Shown piece by piece: positions 27,731 to 36,573 of a stretch of 64,000 nt of DNA. The DNA is from Planctomycetota bacterium. GTDB taxonomy: Bacteria; Planctomycetota; Planctomycetia; Planctomycetales; Planctomycetaceae. The stretch spans positions 85,147 through 149,146 of the forward strand of contig QQVO01000002.1 of NCBI GenBank assembly GCA_003388505.1, in the 5' to 3' direction. A program made the position numbers and the translations under genes. Numbering within the stretch: position 1 is the stretch's first letter; each line of letters opens with the position of its first letter. The notes beneath the pieces were generated by a model that was not told the origin of the DNA, made no database searches, and worked only from the letters and a program-made list of their open reading frames with translations.

Positions 27731-28267
27731 CTAAGCGCTCCAACCCCGGCCACGCCGATCAGGCAGATTGCAGCCGAGTTGTGTGTCAACGACAGCACTC
27801 GGGGATTCCCCCAGGTTGCAGGCTTGTCGGCCCCGGTTCGGTTTTACGGCCTTCCCTGACGTGCTGCTGACGAGATCGCGGTATCGTTGGTGGCTCGCGA
27901 AATACGGTTTGCGGATTTCGCCGTTCGCCTTGCCGTAGAATACGGGGCCGCATCGGTCATGCAGGCTCGATAGCAACGGCCGGTGAATGCCCAACGCCTG
28001 CCCCATCAGAAATCAGAGAGACGTGTTGGAAAGAAGGCGACACGGCGCGTCGCCGCATCTGTTCGCCTGCCGGGAGACTGAACCGATCAGTTGAACGCCC
28101 TCCTCCGGCGGGTTAGGTTACTTTCTGCCTGGAAGTTGTTCTGCTTGAGTCAAGTTTCAGCGGCGGGCGGGAACGGGTTCCCGCTTTCGAGCGGTCGCTC
28201 GCATGGTCTGAGGCCCTGCCTCGTTTGCGCTTTGGTCCGCGTCACCACCGAGGAGTTCGATTGCAAC

Positions 28268-29044
28268 GTGAGCACTCGCCGCCGAAGCCCGGAAACACAC
28301 AATCGAAAATCGGCCCGCAAGGCCGTCCGCAACCTGGTCGAGTTCAAAGGCATCCGTCGGCAGGGCGATCGCCAGTATCGCAGGACGGTGCGGCATCTCT
28401 ATGACGGCCCCGCCGGGGCGATGCTCAAGGTGGGGAGCAAAATCTGCCTTCACGAACCGCTGGTGGGGCGCATGCTGCGCAGCGGTCAATTCGACGTCAG
28501 CCGGTTTCGCAGCATCCTGGACGTCGGATCGGGGGCGGGGCAGATTCTGGGTCACTTGGTCAACGTCGTGGACCCCGAGACCCGTCTGGTCGCCAGCGAT
28601 CTTTCGCCCAACATGCTCAAGCGGGCTCGCCAGCGGGTCAAGAGCGATCGTCCGGTGTACGTTGCGGCCGACATGACGCGGCTTCCGTTCGCCGACGATT
28701 CCTTCGAATGCGTCACCTGCGGTTGGGTGATCGAGCATCTGCTTGATCCGCGACCCGGGTTGAAGGAACTCTGTCGCGTCTTGAAGCCGGGCGGCAGTCT
28801 GCTGCTGCTGGCCACGGAAGACACGTATCCCGGAGCGCTGGTCAGTCGAACCTGGAAGTGCCGGACGTACAATCGCGACGAACTCTGCGAGGCTTGCCGG
28901 GAGGCCGGTCTTCCCTGGGAGAAAGAACTCTGGTTCACGCCGGTGCACCGATTGTTCCGGATGGGAGGAATCCTCGTCGAGGCTCGAAAGCCTTGCCAGC
29001 CGGCAGTCGAATCAGTCGTCGCTGATTCACACTGCGACGCGTGA
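28268..29044 (+). CDS. Class I SAM-dependent methyltransferase
   Basis: About 258 residues. Methyltransf_11-type motifs appear in order: motif I ILDVGSGAGQILGHLV, DLSPNMLKRAR, ADMTRLPFADDSFECVTCGW, EHLLDPRPGLKELCRVLKPGG and LLLLATED. The N-terminal region LYDGPAGAMLKVGSKICLHEPLVGRML precedes it. The substrate is unknown; this set of motifs is common in quinone, lipid and small-molecule methylases. I chose the GTG at 28268 (GAGGAG upstream, rather far at about 12 bases), because the frame further upstream, from ATG 28091, looks non-coding. Confidence 0.8.
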   Translation: MSTRRRSPETHNRKSARKAVRNLVEFKGIRRQGDRQYRRTVRHLYDGPAGAMLKVGSKICLHEPLVGRMLRSGQFDVSRFRSILDVGSGAGQILGHLVNVVDPETRLVASDLSPNMLKRARQRVKSDRPVYVAADMTRLPFADDSFECVTCGWVIEHLLDPRPGLKELCRVLKPGGSLLLLATEDTYPGALVSRTWKCRTYNRDELCEACREAGLPWEKELWFTPVHRLFRMGGILVEARKPCQPAVESVVADSHCDA

Positions 29045-29565
29045 CAGACGGTCGGAGAGCAAGTCAGCTCAGCGCCCATCCATCGCTTCCGATGGGTTCT
29101 CACTCGCGCGTGAAACAACCCTCGATGCGAGTGGATTTCCCGCCGATCCCGCACAATCGGGAGGGTGTCTCGCCCCGGTTTTCACAATCGGGATAGACGG
29201 TGCAAAGCGCCCGGTCCCGGCCGTCTGGTACGACCGGCCCGATGCCGCCGGAATTCCTTTCCAAACGCGGAATCGCTTCAGTTCCAGGCTTGGCACGCTT
29301 TGCGTTCGGTGGCATCGTAGCCTATGTTGAAGTGAGTTCGACCCGCCGCAGCGCGGCAACGTCGAAGCCGGCCGGCACACAGTTCACGTCGCCGTCCGCC
29401 GGCAAGCTGCTCTGGGCGTCCGGCCCTTGCGGTCCACTTCATTCGCCGCTCTCAAGACGAGCCGGCCAACATCAGCACAATTGACGGCCCGTGCATTCGC
29501 ACGTCCCGTCGCGGTCCGAGGGGGGATCGCGGGCGGGTTGCCGTCGCGTAGGAGGGGGGAGTTCA
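29045..29565. other. Intergenic region, nothing recognised
   Basis: 520 bp before the S41 protease gene. I see no gene and no good promoter match, only an AGGAGGGGGGA-type ribosome-binding site at its very end. Confidence 0.4.
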
Positions 29566-31191
29566 ATGGCGCGAAAACTGGCGCGCTTGTGGATCGTAAT
29601 TCTCTTGCTGACGACCGTCTTCGGGGCGGTCGACGTTGCTCGCTCCGAGGCGGCGCTGCCGCCGACCAGGGACGAGGCGGTTTCTCTCGGCCGGCAACTG
29701 GAGCAGACCCGCAAGTGGCATGACGCCATCGACTTCTACGAAGAAGTCCTGGAAGCCTGGCCCGACGACGAAAACCTCTCGTACGGATTGCGGCGATCGA
29801 AATTCCAGTTCAGCATCGAGCGGCGTTACACCGACGAGTCGTTTCGCTCCAACCTGCTGGCTCTCCCGCGGGCTGAGGCGCTGGACGTTCTGGAGGGAGT
29901 GCTGAACAAGATCGAAGCGAACTTCGTCGAGCCGATCAGCGCGCAGTCCGTGGTTGCTCACGGAACGGAGAGCCTCTGGCTCGCCCTGGCCAACGACAAG
30001 TTCCGGGAACTGCATTTGAGCGGCGTGAGTCGCGACCGCATCCGCCAGATGCGGACCGCGCTCCGCAGAGAATACTGGAACAAGCCGATCGCCGGCCGTC
30101 AGGACGTTCGCCGCACGGTGGGCGAAGTCTGCGACATGGGTGAGCGGCTGTTGGGCCTGGACGCCGGCGCGGTTGTCATGGAGTACGTGTTCGGCGCCTG
30201 CAACTGCCTCGACGATTACAGCAGCGTCCTGACGCCGACCCGCTACGCCGACCTGTTCAGCAACATCGACGGCGAGTTCGTCGGCATCGGGATCGTGATG
30301 GAAGGTGAGCTGGGACGCGGGATGGCGCTGATCGACGTGCTTCCGGAAAGTCCCGCCGAAGAGGCCGGCTTGCTGCCGGGCGAGTGGATCATCGCCGTCG
30401 ATCGCGTCGACTGCCGGTTCCTGGCAACCGAAGAGGCGGCCACGATGTTGACCGGTCCGGAAGGAAGTCGCGTTCGACTGGAAATCGAGGCCGAGGACGG
30501 CAGCACTCGGGAAGTGGCCTGCCGTCGCCGGGAGGTCAAGGTAAAGAGCATTCCGGTCGCCACCATGCTCGACACGCAGTGCGGCGTCGCCTACATCCGG
30601 CTCACCGCCTTCCAGAAGACATCGACGGTGGAGCTTGACGAAGCGCTGAACAGACTCAAGCGGCAGGGAATGCGCTCGCTCGTCTGGGATCTGCGGGGCA
30701 ATCCGGGCGGGCTCCTCAACGAGGCCGTCTCCGTCCTTGATCGCTTCATCGACGACGGAGTGCTGGTCTCCACGCGGGGGCGGCAATCGACGCAGGACGA
30801 AACGTTTCGCGCGTTCGGTCCCGGAACGTGGCGGATGCCGCTGGTCCTGCTCATTGACGGCAACAGCGCGAGCGCGAGCGAAATCGTGGCGGGCGCCATT
30901 CACGATCATCAACGGGGAACGATCATCGGTCGGCGATCGTACGGCAAATGGTCGGTGCAGAGCATCTATCCCACGACCAACGGCATGGGACTGCGGTTGA
31001 CGACCGCGAAGTTCTACTCGCCCAACGGCGACTCATTCAGTAAAATCGGGGTCAAACCCGACATTGTCGTGCCGCTTCCCGAGGGCCGGGACGCCGTGCG
31101 GCGCTCGTCCGCTCCGGTCGATCCCGAGACCGACCCGGACCTCAAAGCCGCCCTGGAGCACCTCTGCGGGCAATCCTACACCCGACGATGA
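29566..31191 (+). CDS. S41-family C-terminal processing protease with PDZ domain
   Basis: 541 residues from the ATG at 29566, which has a strong AGGAGG just upstream. The N-terminal signal or anchor is LARLWIVILLLTTVFGAVDV. A helical region of about 130 residues follows, then a PDZ domain (about 240-330: GIGIVMEGELGRGMALIDVL, ESPAEEAGLLPGEWIIAVDR) and the S41 core. The core has WDLRGNPGGLLNEAV, the Ser motif NSASASE (433-439) and Lys461 in RSYGKWSVQ, the Ser/Lys dyad of CtpA/Prc proteases. It acts in the envelope on protein C-termini. Its stop overlaps the next gene's start by 4 bases, so the two are translationally coupled. Confidence 0.9.
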   Translation: MARKLARLWIVILLLTTVFGAVDVARSEAALPPTRDEAVSLGRQLEQTRKWHDAIDFYEEVLEAWPDDENLSYGLRRSKFQFSIERRYTDESFRSNLLALPRAEALDVLEGVLNKIEANFVEPISAQSVVAHGTESLWLALANDKFRELHLSGVSRDRIRQMRTALRREYWNKPIAGRQDVRRTVGEVCDMGERLLGLDAGAVVMEYVFGACNCLDDYSSVLTPTRYADLFSNIDGEFVGIGIVMEGELGRGMALIDVLPESPAEEAGLLPGEWIIAVDRVDCRFLATEEAATMLTGPEGSRVRLEIEAEDGSTREVACRRREVKVKSIPVATMLDTQCGVAYIRLTAFQKTSTVELDEALNRLKRQGMRSLVWDLRGNPGGLLNEAVSVLDRFIDDGVLVSTRGRQSTQDETFRAFGPGTWRMPLVLLIDGNSASASEIVAGAIHDHQRGTIIGRRSYGKWSVQSIYPTTNGMGLRLTTAKFYSPNGDSFSKIGVKPDIVVPLPEGRDAVRRSSAPVDPETDPDLKAALEHLCGQSYTRR

Positions 31192-32120
31192 GAGAAGACG
31201 TGTCCCCGCCGGCAGGTTCCGACTGGATTCGCGCCGGACGGGGAAACGCACCGCTCGCCCGCTGGACGTGCGCGACGGAAGGGCCTCTCACTGCGTTGGC
31301 GCTGGCCGCCGAGACGGGAGAGGTGTTCGCCGCCGACGAAACCGGCGCGCTGCTGAGGCTTGACCGGCAAGGGCGAATCGCCGCCTTCACCCGTTTCCCT
31401 CACCCTGTCCGCATCATGGACTGGGGCGAAGACGGATCATCCGGGGTCGCCGTCGTCGGCGAGGGGACGCTGCATCGGCTCGATCGCGAGTTTCAATCGT
31501 TGTGGAAGCTGAACCTTCCCGAGGTCTGTGTGTCGGTGGCGCTTGCTCCCTACGGAACACACATCGCCGCGGGCCTCGCCAACGGGCGCAATTTCGTCTA
31601 TTCGCAGCACAAACGGCGTGAGGCGGAGTTTGAGACGCTCCGACCGCTTTCGTTTCTCAGGTTGTGCAGCAATCGCCCGCAACTCGTCGGCGCCGCAGAA
31701 CATGACCTGCTCTGTTGCCACGCTCTCAATGGAGAACAGATCTGGCAGGAGAAACTGTGGTCGAACGTCGGGGGCGTCGCGCTGACGGGGGAGGGAGACA
31801 TGATCTACCTCGCCGCCTATCACCACGGCGTGCAGACCTTTGATGACGAAGGGCAGAACGTCGGCTCGTACGTCGTCGAGGGAACCGTCAGCCGGGTCGC
31901 CGTCAGTTACGAGCCGCATCGCGTTGCGGCCTCGACGCTCGAGAGACACCTCTTCTGGCTCGACGTCGACGGCGAACTGCTCTGGGCGACGTCCACGCCC
32001 GATGAAGTGGCCGCACTGCAGTGTGATCCGCTCGGCGAATGGATCGTGTGCGGCTTCGAGTCGGGCCAGTTGATTCGACTCGACTGGGAGAGCCAGTCCG
32101 AAAAACAGCCGGACGAATAA
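31188..32120 (+). CDS. Beta-propeller (WD40/PQQ-like) hypothetical protein
   Basis: 310 residues made of repeated blades, for example LTALALAAETGEVFAADETG, VCVSVALAPYGTHIAAGLAN, GGVALTGEGDMIYLAAYHHG and VAALQCDPLGEWIVCGFESG. No signal peptide is visible, so it is probably cytosolic. ATGA overlap with the protease gene indicates coupling. It probably serves as a protein-interaction scaffold; no partner is known. No enzymatic motif is seen. Confidence 0.72.
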   Translation: MREDVSPPAGSDWIRAGRGNAPLARWTCATEGPLTALALAAETGEVFAADETGALLRLDRQGRIAAFTRFPHPVRIMDWGEDGSSGVAVVGEGTLHRLDREFQSLWKLNLPEVCVSVALAPYGTHIAAGLANGRNFVYSQHKRREAEFETLRPLSFLRLCSNRPQLVGAAEHDLLCCHALNGEQIWQEKLWSNVGGVALTGEGDMIYLAAYHHGVQTFDDEGQNVGSYVVEGTVSRVAVSYEPHRVAASTLERHLFWLDVDGELLWATSTPDEVAALQCDPLGEWIVCGFESGQLIRLDWESQSEKQPDE

Positions 32121-32148
32121 TCGAATAATCCATCTTAACAGTTTCCGT

Positions 32149-32177
32149 TTTCCCTTTGCGGGAGATCGAGCTATACT
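32149..32177 (+). promoter_or_regulatory. Possible promoter of the kinase gene
   Basis: TATACT (32172-32177) is an excellent -10 element. The best -35 at 17 bases is TTTCCC (32149-32154), which is poor. The site lies about 135 bases before the kinase start. Confidence 0.35.
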
Positions 32178-32309
32178 TACGGGCAAGTCGGGCCGCCGCG
32201 ATTTCTTGCATATCTTTCCCACGTTCTTTTCTCCGCAGCGTTCGACGAACGAGTCTGACGGCTCACGCCGCGAACTCGCGATGCGCCAGTCCGTGCGGAG
32301 GACCACCTC

Positions 32310-34013
32310 TTGCCCACATCCCTTGCCACGCTTGTCGACGCCATCGAGCGCAGCGGCGTCATTCCCGCCTCGCTTGCGGCGGAAGTGCGCAAGCTGTCTC
32401 AAGCGACCGGGATCGACGACGACGACGCCCTGCTCCAGCGGCTGGTCTCGACAAATCTGCTGACGCAATTCCAGGCCGGGGAACTTCGCGAGGGACGTTA
32501 TCGCAGGCTCCGGATCGGGGACTATGTGCTTTGCGATCTGCTCGGCGTCGGTGGAATGGGAACCGTCTACCGGGCGCGGAACGTTCGCAACGGGGCAATC
32601 GTCGCTCTGAAAGTGCTGGGGGAGCGGTACAAGCACGACGCCGGGATGAGGGCTCGATTTCGCCTCGAAGCGAAAACCGGAATGGCTGTTCAGCACCCCG
32701 GACTCGTGCGGACCCTCTTTCTGGGCCAGACCGATGACGTCTTCGGGGAAGTCGACTATGTCGTGATGGAACTGTTTGAGGGAATCGCGCTGCACGAACT
32801 GGTTGGAACGCGGGGACCGCGAACCTGGCCGGCCGCCTGCGACTTGATCGCTCAGGCCGCCGAAGCCCTCGGCTGCCTGCACGACGCGGGGATGGTTCAC
32901 CGTGACATCAAGCCCGACAACCTGCTCGTCGACCGACACGGGACGGTCAAGCTCGTTGATTTCGGACTCTCGTTTCTCGGGACGAGGCTCTGTGAAGAAG
33001 AGTTTTCCCTGGCCATGATCTTCGGCCACGACTGTCTCGGGACGGCCGACTACATGCCGCCCGAACAGGCGGACGACAGCATGCAGGCTGACGTTCGATC
33101 GGACATTTACTCGCTCGGCGCGACGCTGTTCACCCTGCTCACCGGGCGGCGTCCGTTTGAAGAGACGACGCGAAAAGCTCAGATCGAGGCGCACCGCACG
33201 CAGGCCGTTCGATCCGTCTGCGAACTGAATCCGGAGCTGCCGCAGTTTGCAGAGACGCTGATCGGGCGGCTGATGTCCAAGTCTCCGTCAGATCGTCCTG
33301 ATTCGACGCAAGCGTTGCTGGCGGCGTTGCGTCCTCACGCCCGGCGCGAACCGGTTCCGTTCGATTTCGAACGGCTTCTCCGGGGCCGGGCCCGGCTTGC
33401 CGCCAGGAAAATCTCCGGCGGTGGCACGTCAACCGGGAGTTCTCGCAAGAGTAGTGCGACCAGGGTCGATTCCTCAATCGTCTCGCCCACATCCGGGCAG
33501 GCGACTCTGGAAACGGACGTTGCGCGGCCTGCCGTCCGCCGCAAGCGTCAGACGGAAACGACCCCGCGCATTCGCACGCAGGCCGACGGCGAATCCGGCC
33601 TCAATGCCGCCAGGCTCGGCGATGGGTCGGCCCCCCTCGGCGGAGCGGGGCCAGCGAGCCTGATCTTCGACGATGGCAATGTCTTTCATCTCGCGAAGTC
33701 CGGATACGCTATCGGTCGCGGCGACGACAACGACCTGCAACTCGACGCGGCCGACCTCTCCTCGCGGCACGCGCAACTCTCCTTTGACGGTCGCCGCTGG
33801 TGGATCTCTGATCAGAACAGCAAGAACGGAGTCCGCGTCAACTCGCGCCGCGTTCAGGAGTCACCGCTCGAGTCGGGAGACCGGATCACGCTGGGCGTCA
33901 GCGTGACATTCCGCTTCGCGGCCGGCCGTTCCCAGGCGCTGCGCGACGGGCTGCTGTGGGCGTCGGTCGCAGCCGCAGCGCTGCTGGCGGGACTGCTGAT
34001 CTGGCTGTCCTGA
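32310..34013 (+). CDS. Serine/threonine protein kinase with FHA domain and C-terminal membrane helix
   Basis: 567 residues starting at TTG, with GGAGGACC upstream. A small helical N-terminal domain (1-65) precedes the kinase: Gly-rich loop GVGGMGTV (79-86), Lys101, HRDIKPDN (197-204) and DFG (217-219), followed by GTADYMPPEQ. All catalytic residues are present. After a low-complexity linker, an FHA domain (about 455-520: YAIGRGDDNDLQLDAADLSS, RHAQLSF, NSKNGVRVNSRRV) can bind phosphothreonine, perhaps its own. The last 22 residues (LLWASVAAAALLAGLLIWLS) form a tail anchor, so the kinase faces the cytoplasm. Confidence 0.92.
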   Translation: MPTSLATLVDAIERSGVIPASLAAEVRKLSQATGIDDDDALLQRLVSTNLLTQFQAGELREGRYRRLRIGDYVLCDLLGVGGMGTVYRARNVRNGAIVALKVLGERYKHDAGMRARFRLEAKTGMAVQHPGLVRTLFLGQTDDVFGEVDYVVMELFEGIALHELVGTRGPRTWPAACDLIAQAAEALGCLHDAGMVHRDIKPDNLLVDRHGTVKLVDFGLSFLGTRLCEEEFSLAMIFGHDCLGTADYMPPEQADDSMQADVRSDIYSLGATLFTLLTGRRPFEETTRKAQIEAHRTQAVRSVCELNPELPQFAETLIGRLMSKSPSDRPDSTQALLAALRPHARREPVPFDFERLLRGRARLAARKISGGGTSTGSSRKSSATRVDSSIVSPTSGQATLETDVARPAVRRKRQTETTPRIRTQADGESGLNAARLGDGSAPLGGAGPASLIFDDGNVFHLAKSGYAIGRGDDNDLQLDAADLSSRHAQLSFDGRRWWISDQNSKNGVRVNSRRVQESPLESGDRITLGVSVTFRFAAGRSQALRDGLLWASVAAAALLAGLLIWLS

Positions 34014-34067
34014 CGGTCCAGCCCGGCCGACCGTCGCGGCGGTCGACTCTGACGGTTGCCCCCATGC

Positions 34068-35069
34068 TCAATTGAGCCGGAACACGTCGCAGCCGATCCG
34101 CTCGAGTGTTTGCTTGAGCGCGGTGAACATCGCATCGTCGGTGTAGGAGCCGATGATCGCTCCCCCGGAACCGGAAAACTTGGCGCTGGCGCCTGCAGCG
34201 CGGGCCGCCTCGACCATTCGCAGGTGCCCCGGCGACAGATCCATGATGCGTCGCCGCTCGTCGAAATTCTGGTCCAGCAGTTCCCCCAGTTTTTCCGGCT
34301 CCCCGTTCTCCAGGACCGCCCTTGCGCGGACGGTCAACTCGGCGAAGCGGTCCATCGCGGCGTGAACCTCCAGATCCCCCTGCCGGTAGCGTTCGCTCAG
34401 CGGTCCGTGCGTCACTTCCGTCGGCTCGCCGACACTGGTGCTGAAGGCGAGATACAGGGGCGGCAACAGATCGGGATCCAGCGGTTCATACTCGCCGCAT
34501 TGAAAACCGTGGTGGTCTTTCATGCGGTCTCGGGCAAAGTCCATGTAGACCAGCCCTTCGTAGACCTGGATCACCCGGTCCTGCAACCCGGCCGAGATTC
34601 CGAGTTCGTCCGTCTCGACGCTGAGCGCCAGCGACGGTTGAACCTGTCTCGGAATGTCCACGTTGTAGAACTCCATGAGAGCGCGGAGCGTGGCGATGAT
34701 GATCGCACTCGAGCCGGCGAGCCCCACCTGCCGCGGAATATTCGATTCGTATCGGATCGAGAATGTTCGCTTGTGCAGTTCGAGTCCCTGCGCGTCGCAG
34801 TAGTCGACGAATCGACGGATCGTGGCCTTGACCAGTCGCACGCCGCCGTAGTAGCCGTGCAGTTCGACGTCGCGCGTCAGTTCTCGCAGCGAGCGGAACC
34901 TTCCCTGGTCTTCCTGGCTCCAGAGGATCTCGAGGACCGGCCATTCGTACAGCACGACGTCTGCGTGAAAGCGAGGCACGATCAGTGAGATCGTTTTTCC
35001 GAAGTAACCGTCCGACGGGTTGCCGATGAGGCCGGCCCGGGCGTACGCCCGCTTGCGAAGGATTTGCAT
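34068..35069 (-). CDS. GHMP kinase, glucuronokinase-like
   Basis: 333 residues from the ATG at 35069 (AGGAG about 11 bases upstream). The start RAYARAGLIGNPSDGYFGKT strongly resembles plant glucuronokinase. GHMP motif 2 is PRQVGLAGSSAIIIATLRAL and motif 3 is GASAKFSGSGGAIIG, so ATP binding appears intact. By family it would phosphorylate D-glucuronate at C1, although other sugars are possible. It lies 102 bases downstream of galU on the same strand, so a sugar-1-phosphate to UDP-sugar sequence is plausible. Confidence 0.82.
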   Translation of the reverse strand: MQILRKRAYARAGLIGNPSDGYFGKTISLIVPRFHADVVLYEWPVLEILWSQEDQGRFRSLRELTRDVELHGYYGGVRLVKATIRRFVDYCDAQGLELHKRTFSIRYESNIPRQVGLAGSSAIIIATLRALMEFYNVDIPRQVQPSLALSVETDELGISAGLQDRVIQVYEGLVYMDFARDRMKDHHGFQCGEYEPLDPDLLPPLYLAFSTSVGEPTEVTHGPLSERYRQGDLEVHAAMDRFAELTVRARAVLENGEPEKLGELLDQNFDERRRIMDLSPGHLRMVEAARAAGASAKFSGSGGAIIGSYTDDAMFTALKQTLERIGCDVFRLN

Positions 35070-35171
35070 GGAGCCCGTCACTCCTCAGAGCGCATTTCGT
35101 TTCACTGGAGCGGTTCCGGCGGCGTCAATTGCCGCACACAATGGAAAAAACGCGACCAAACGCCGCTACGA

Positions 35172-36074
35172 TCAAGTGCCACTCGCACGATCATCGAGGA
35201 GCGACCGCACGAACTCGGTCAGTCCGGGGCCGTATTGCGGGTCGGAGAGCGAAAACTCGGCGAACGCCCGGAAGTAACTCTCGAAGTTTCCGATGTCGAA
35301 TCGCCGCTCGCCGGGATTCAATCGCAGACCGACCCCCTTGCCGCCCGACTTCAACAGCCGGCGAATCGCGTCGGTCAACTGAATCTCGCCTTTCTTGCCC
35401 GGCTCCGTCTGTTTCAGGTGTTCGAAGATCGACGCATTGAAGACGTAACGGGCCGCCACTGCGAGACGGCTCGGGGATTCGTCAACGTCCGGCTTCTCGA
35501 TCACGTCTTCCAGGTCGAACACGTCGTCGGCATCGCCTTTGGGCTGCGCGATCCCGTAGTGCACGACGTCGCCCGGATCCTCCAGTTCCTCGAATGCGAT
35601 GACCACGTCCGCGCGGGCCCGCTCGAATTCCGAGATCATCCGCTCCACGATGTTCGACTCGGCGTGCCGGCCGATAATCGAATCCCCCAGCGCGACCACG
35701 AACGACTGGTCGGCGACGAACGGTTCCGCGCACAACACGGCGTGCCCCAGTCCGAGTTGCTCGCGCTGCCGGGTGTAGGCGTACTCGATCGGCTGGCGTT
35801 CAAACTCCAGCGTCTCCAGCAGTTCCTCACGACCGGTCTGCCGCAGAAACTGGATCAACTCCTTGTTGACGTCGAAGAAGTTCTCGATCGACTCTTTGCC
35901 GTTGCCCGTCACGAACAGAATCCGGTGGATCTCGGAGTTCATCAACTCCTCCACCACGTACTGCACGACCGGCTTTCGGCCGACCGGCAGCATCTCTTTC
36001 GGCTGGCTCTTGGTGGAAGGCAGCAGTCGCGTGCCCAGACCGGCAACCGGCACGACGGCCAGATCAATGCTCAT
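35172..36074 (-). CDS. galU: UTP-glucose-1-phosphate uridylyltransferase GalU
   Basis: 300 residues of normal GalU length. The nucleotide-binding motif is VPVAGLGTRLLPSTKSQPKE (9-28). Also seen are FVTGNGKESIENFFD, REQLGLGHAVLCAEPFV, FVVALGDSII, VVHYGIAQPKGD, FDLEDVIEKPD and KKGEIQLTDAIRRLL. The enzyme makes UDP-glucose from glucose-1-phosphate and UTP. Here it probably forms an operon with the glucuronokinase-like gene, and relaxed specificity toward GlcA-1-P would be an inference. Confidence 0.92.
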   Translation of the reverse strand: MSIDLAVVPVAGLGTRLLPSTKSQPKEMLPVGRKPVVQYVVEELMNSEIHRILFVTGNGKESIENFFDVNKELIQFLRQTGREELLETLEFERQPIEYAYTRQREQLGLGHAVLCAEPFVADQSFVVALGDSIIGRHAESNIVERMISEFERARADVVIAFEELEDPGDVVHYGIAQPKGDADDVFDLEDVIEKPDVDESPSRLAVAARYVFNASIFEHLKQTEPGKKGEIQLTDAIRRLLKSGGKGVGLRLNPGERRFDIGNFESYFRAFAEFSLSDPQYGPGLTEFVRSLLDDRASGT

Positions 36075-36093
36075 TGTTGTTCATTCGTCGCTT

Positions 36094-36196
36094 AGAGCAA
36101 ATTGCTCTACCATTTGTCCGCGTCGAGCAGTGTCTCGACTGTCGAGGACGAGAATCCGCGAGACAGATCGCCAACACTGTTTTGCAAAGCGCTAGA
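36094..36196 (+). repeat. Dispersed repeat family A, copy A2
   Basis: It starts AGAGCAAATTGCTCT and ends near TTGCAAAGCGCTAGAG, very close to A1 and A3. In this copy CAGTGT and ACACTG at the stem base pair perfectly, extending the long internal stem. Confidence 0.88.
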
Positions 36197-36573
36197 GTGT
36201 CAGCTTCGCCGAAGTCCTGCATCGTGGCGGTTCGTCCGACCTGCGGCAAGACTGAGTTTGGCGTTCCGTGGCAAAAAATCTGATCTCCGGACGACGAGGT
36301 TCGTCTTATCCGGCGACGCCTGCCGCGACCGCGGCGGTCAGATGAGAGCGATCTGCTGAACTGTGTTTGTGCTGAGGGGGCAGTTTGGCTGGAGTCCGTC
36401 ATCTCCGCCGAAGCGGCGGGTCGAGAGCCGAGAGTCAAGGGACCGAAATCGGTGACGCGTCGTTGGCCAGGTCTCTGGACTCTTGACTCTCAGCCCTCAG
36501 CTCATTCGCGGTGATGCATCCGCGAATCAAGAACGGATCGTTCCCGAAACCACATACCGAACTGCAGAGCGCT
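36197..36573. other. Intergenic region, no gene
   Basis: It contains the second copy of the 26-bp GACTCTTGACTCT repeat (36478-36503) and a solitary GCAGAGCGCTCTACC that resembles the end of family A. No coding frame is supported. Confidence 0.45.
36478..36503. repeat. 26-bp repeat, copy 2 (matches 2819-2844)
   Basis: Two mismatches to the string at 2819-2844 over 26 bases, again in intergenic DNA. Confidence 0.5.

Larger units (their letters stand above)
26781..28267. other. Long repeat-rich intergenic region, no convincing gene
   Basis: 1.5 kb without a supported gene. A long frame at 27164-27859 is made largely of degenerate repeats and has an unlikely Cys/Trp-rich composition. The region holds a 15-bp inverted repeat pair (27052/27730), several AAAGGCACAAAGAACACCAAG-like strings (27311-27342, 27640-27670 and opposite-strand forms near 27180-27210), and repeat D1 (27573-27655). 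Confidence 0.5.

Noticed and set aside
27164..27859. A 231-residue open frame in the repeat-rich gap
   Set aside because: Its composition is unlikely for a protein (many Cys and Trp), it runs through degenerate repeats and the D1 repeat, and it has no recognisable motif or ribosome-binding site.
29291..29305. Possible sigma54 promoter (TGGCAC followed by TTTGCG)
   Set aside because: The GG to GC spacing is 8 bases rather than the required 10.
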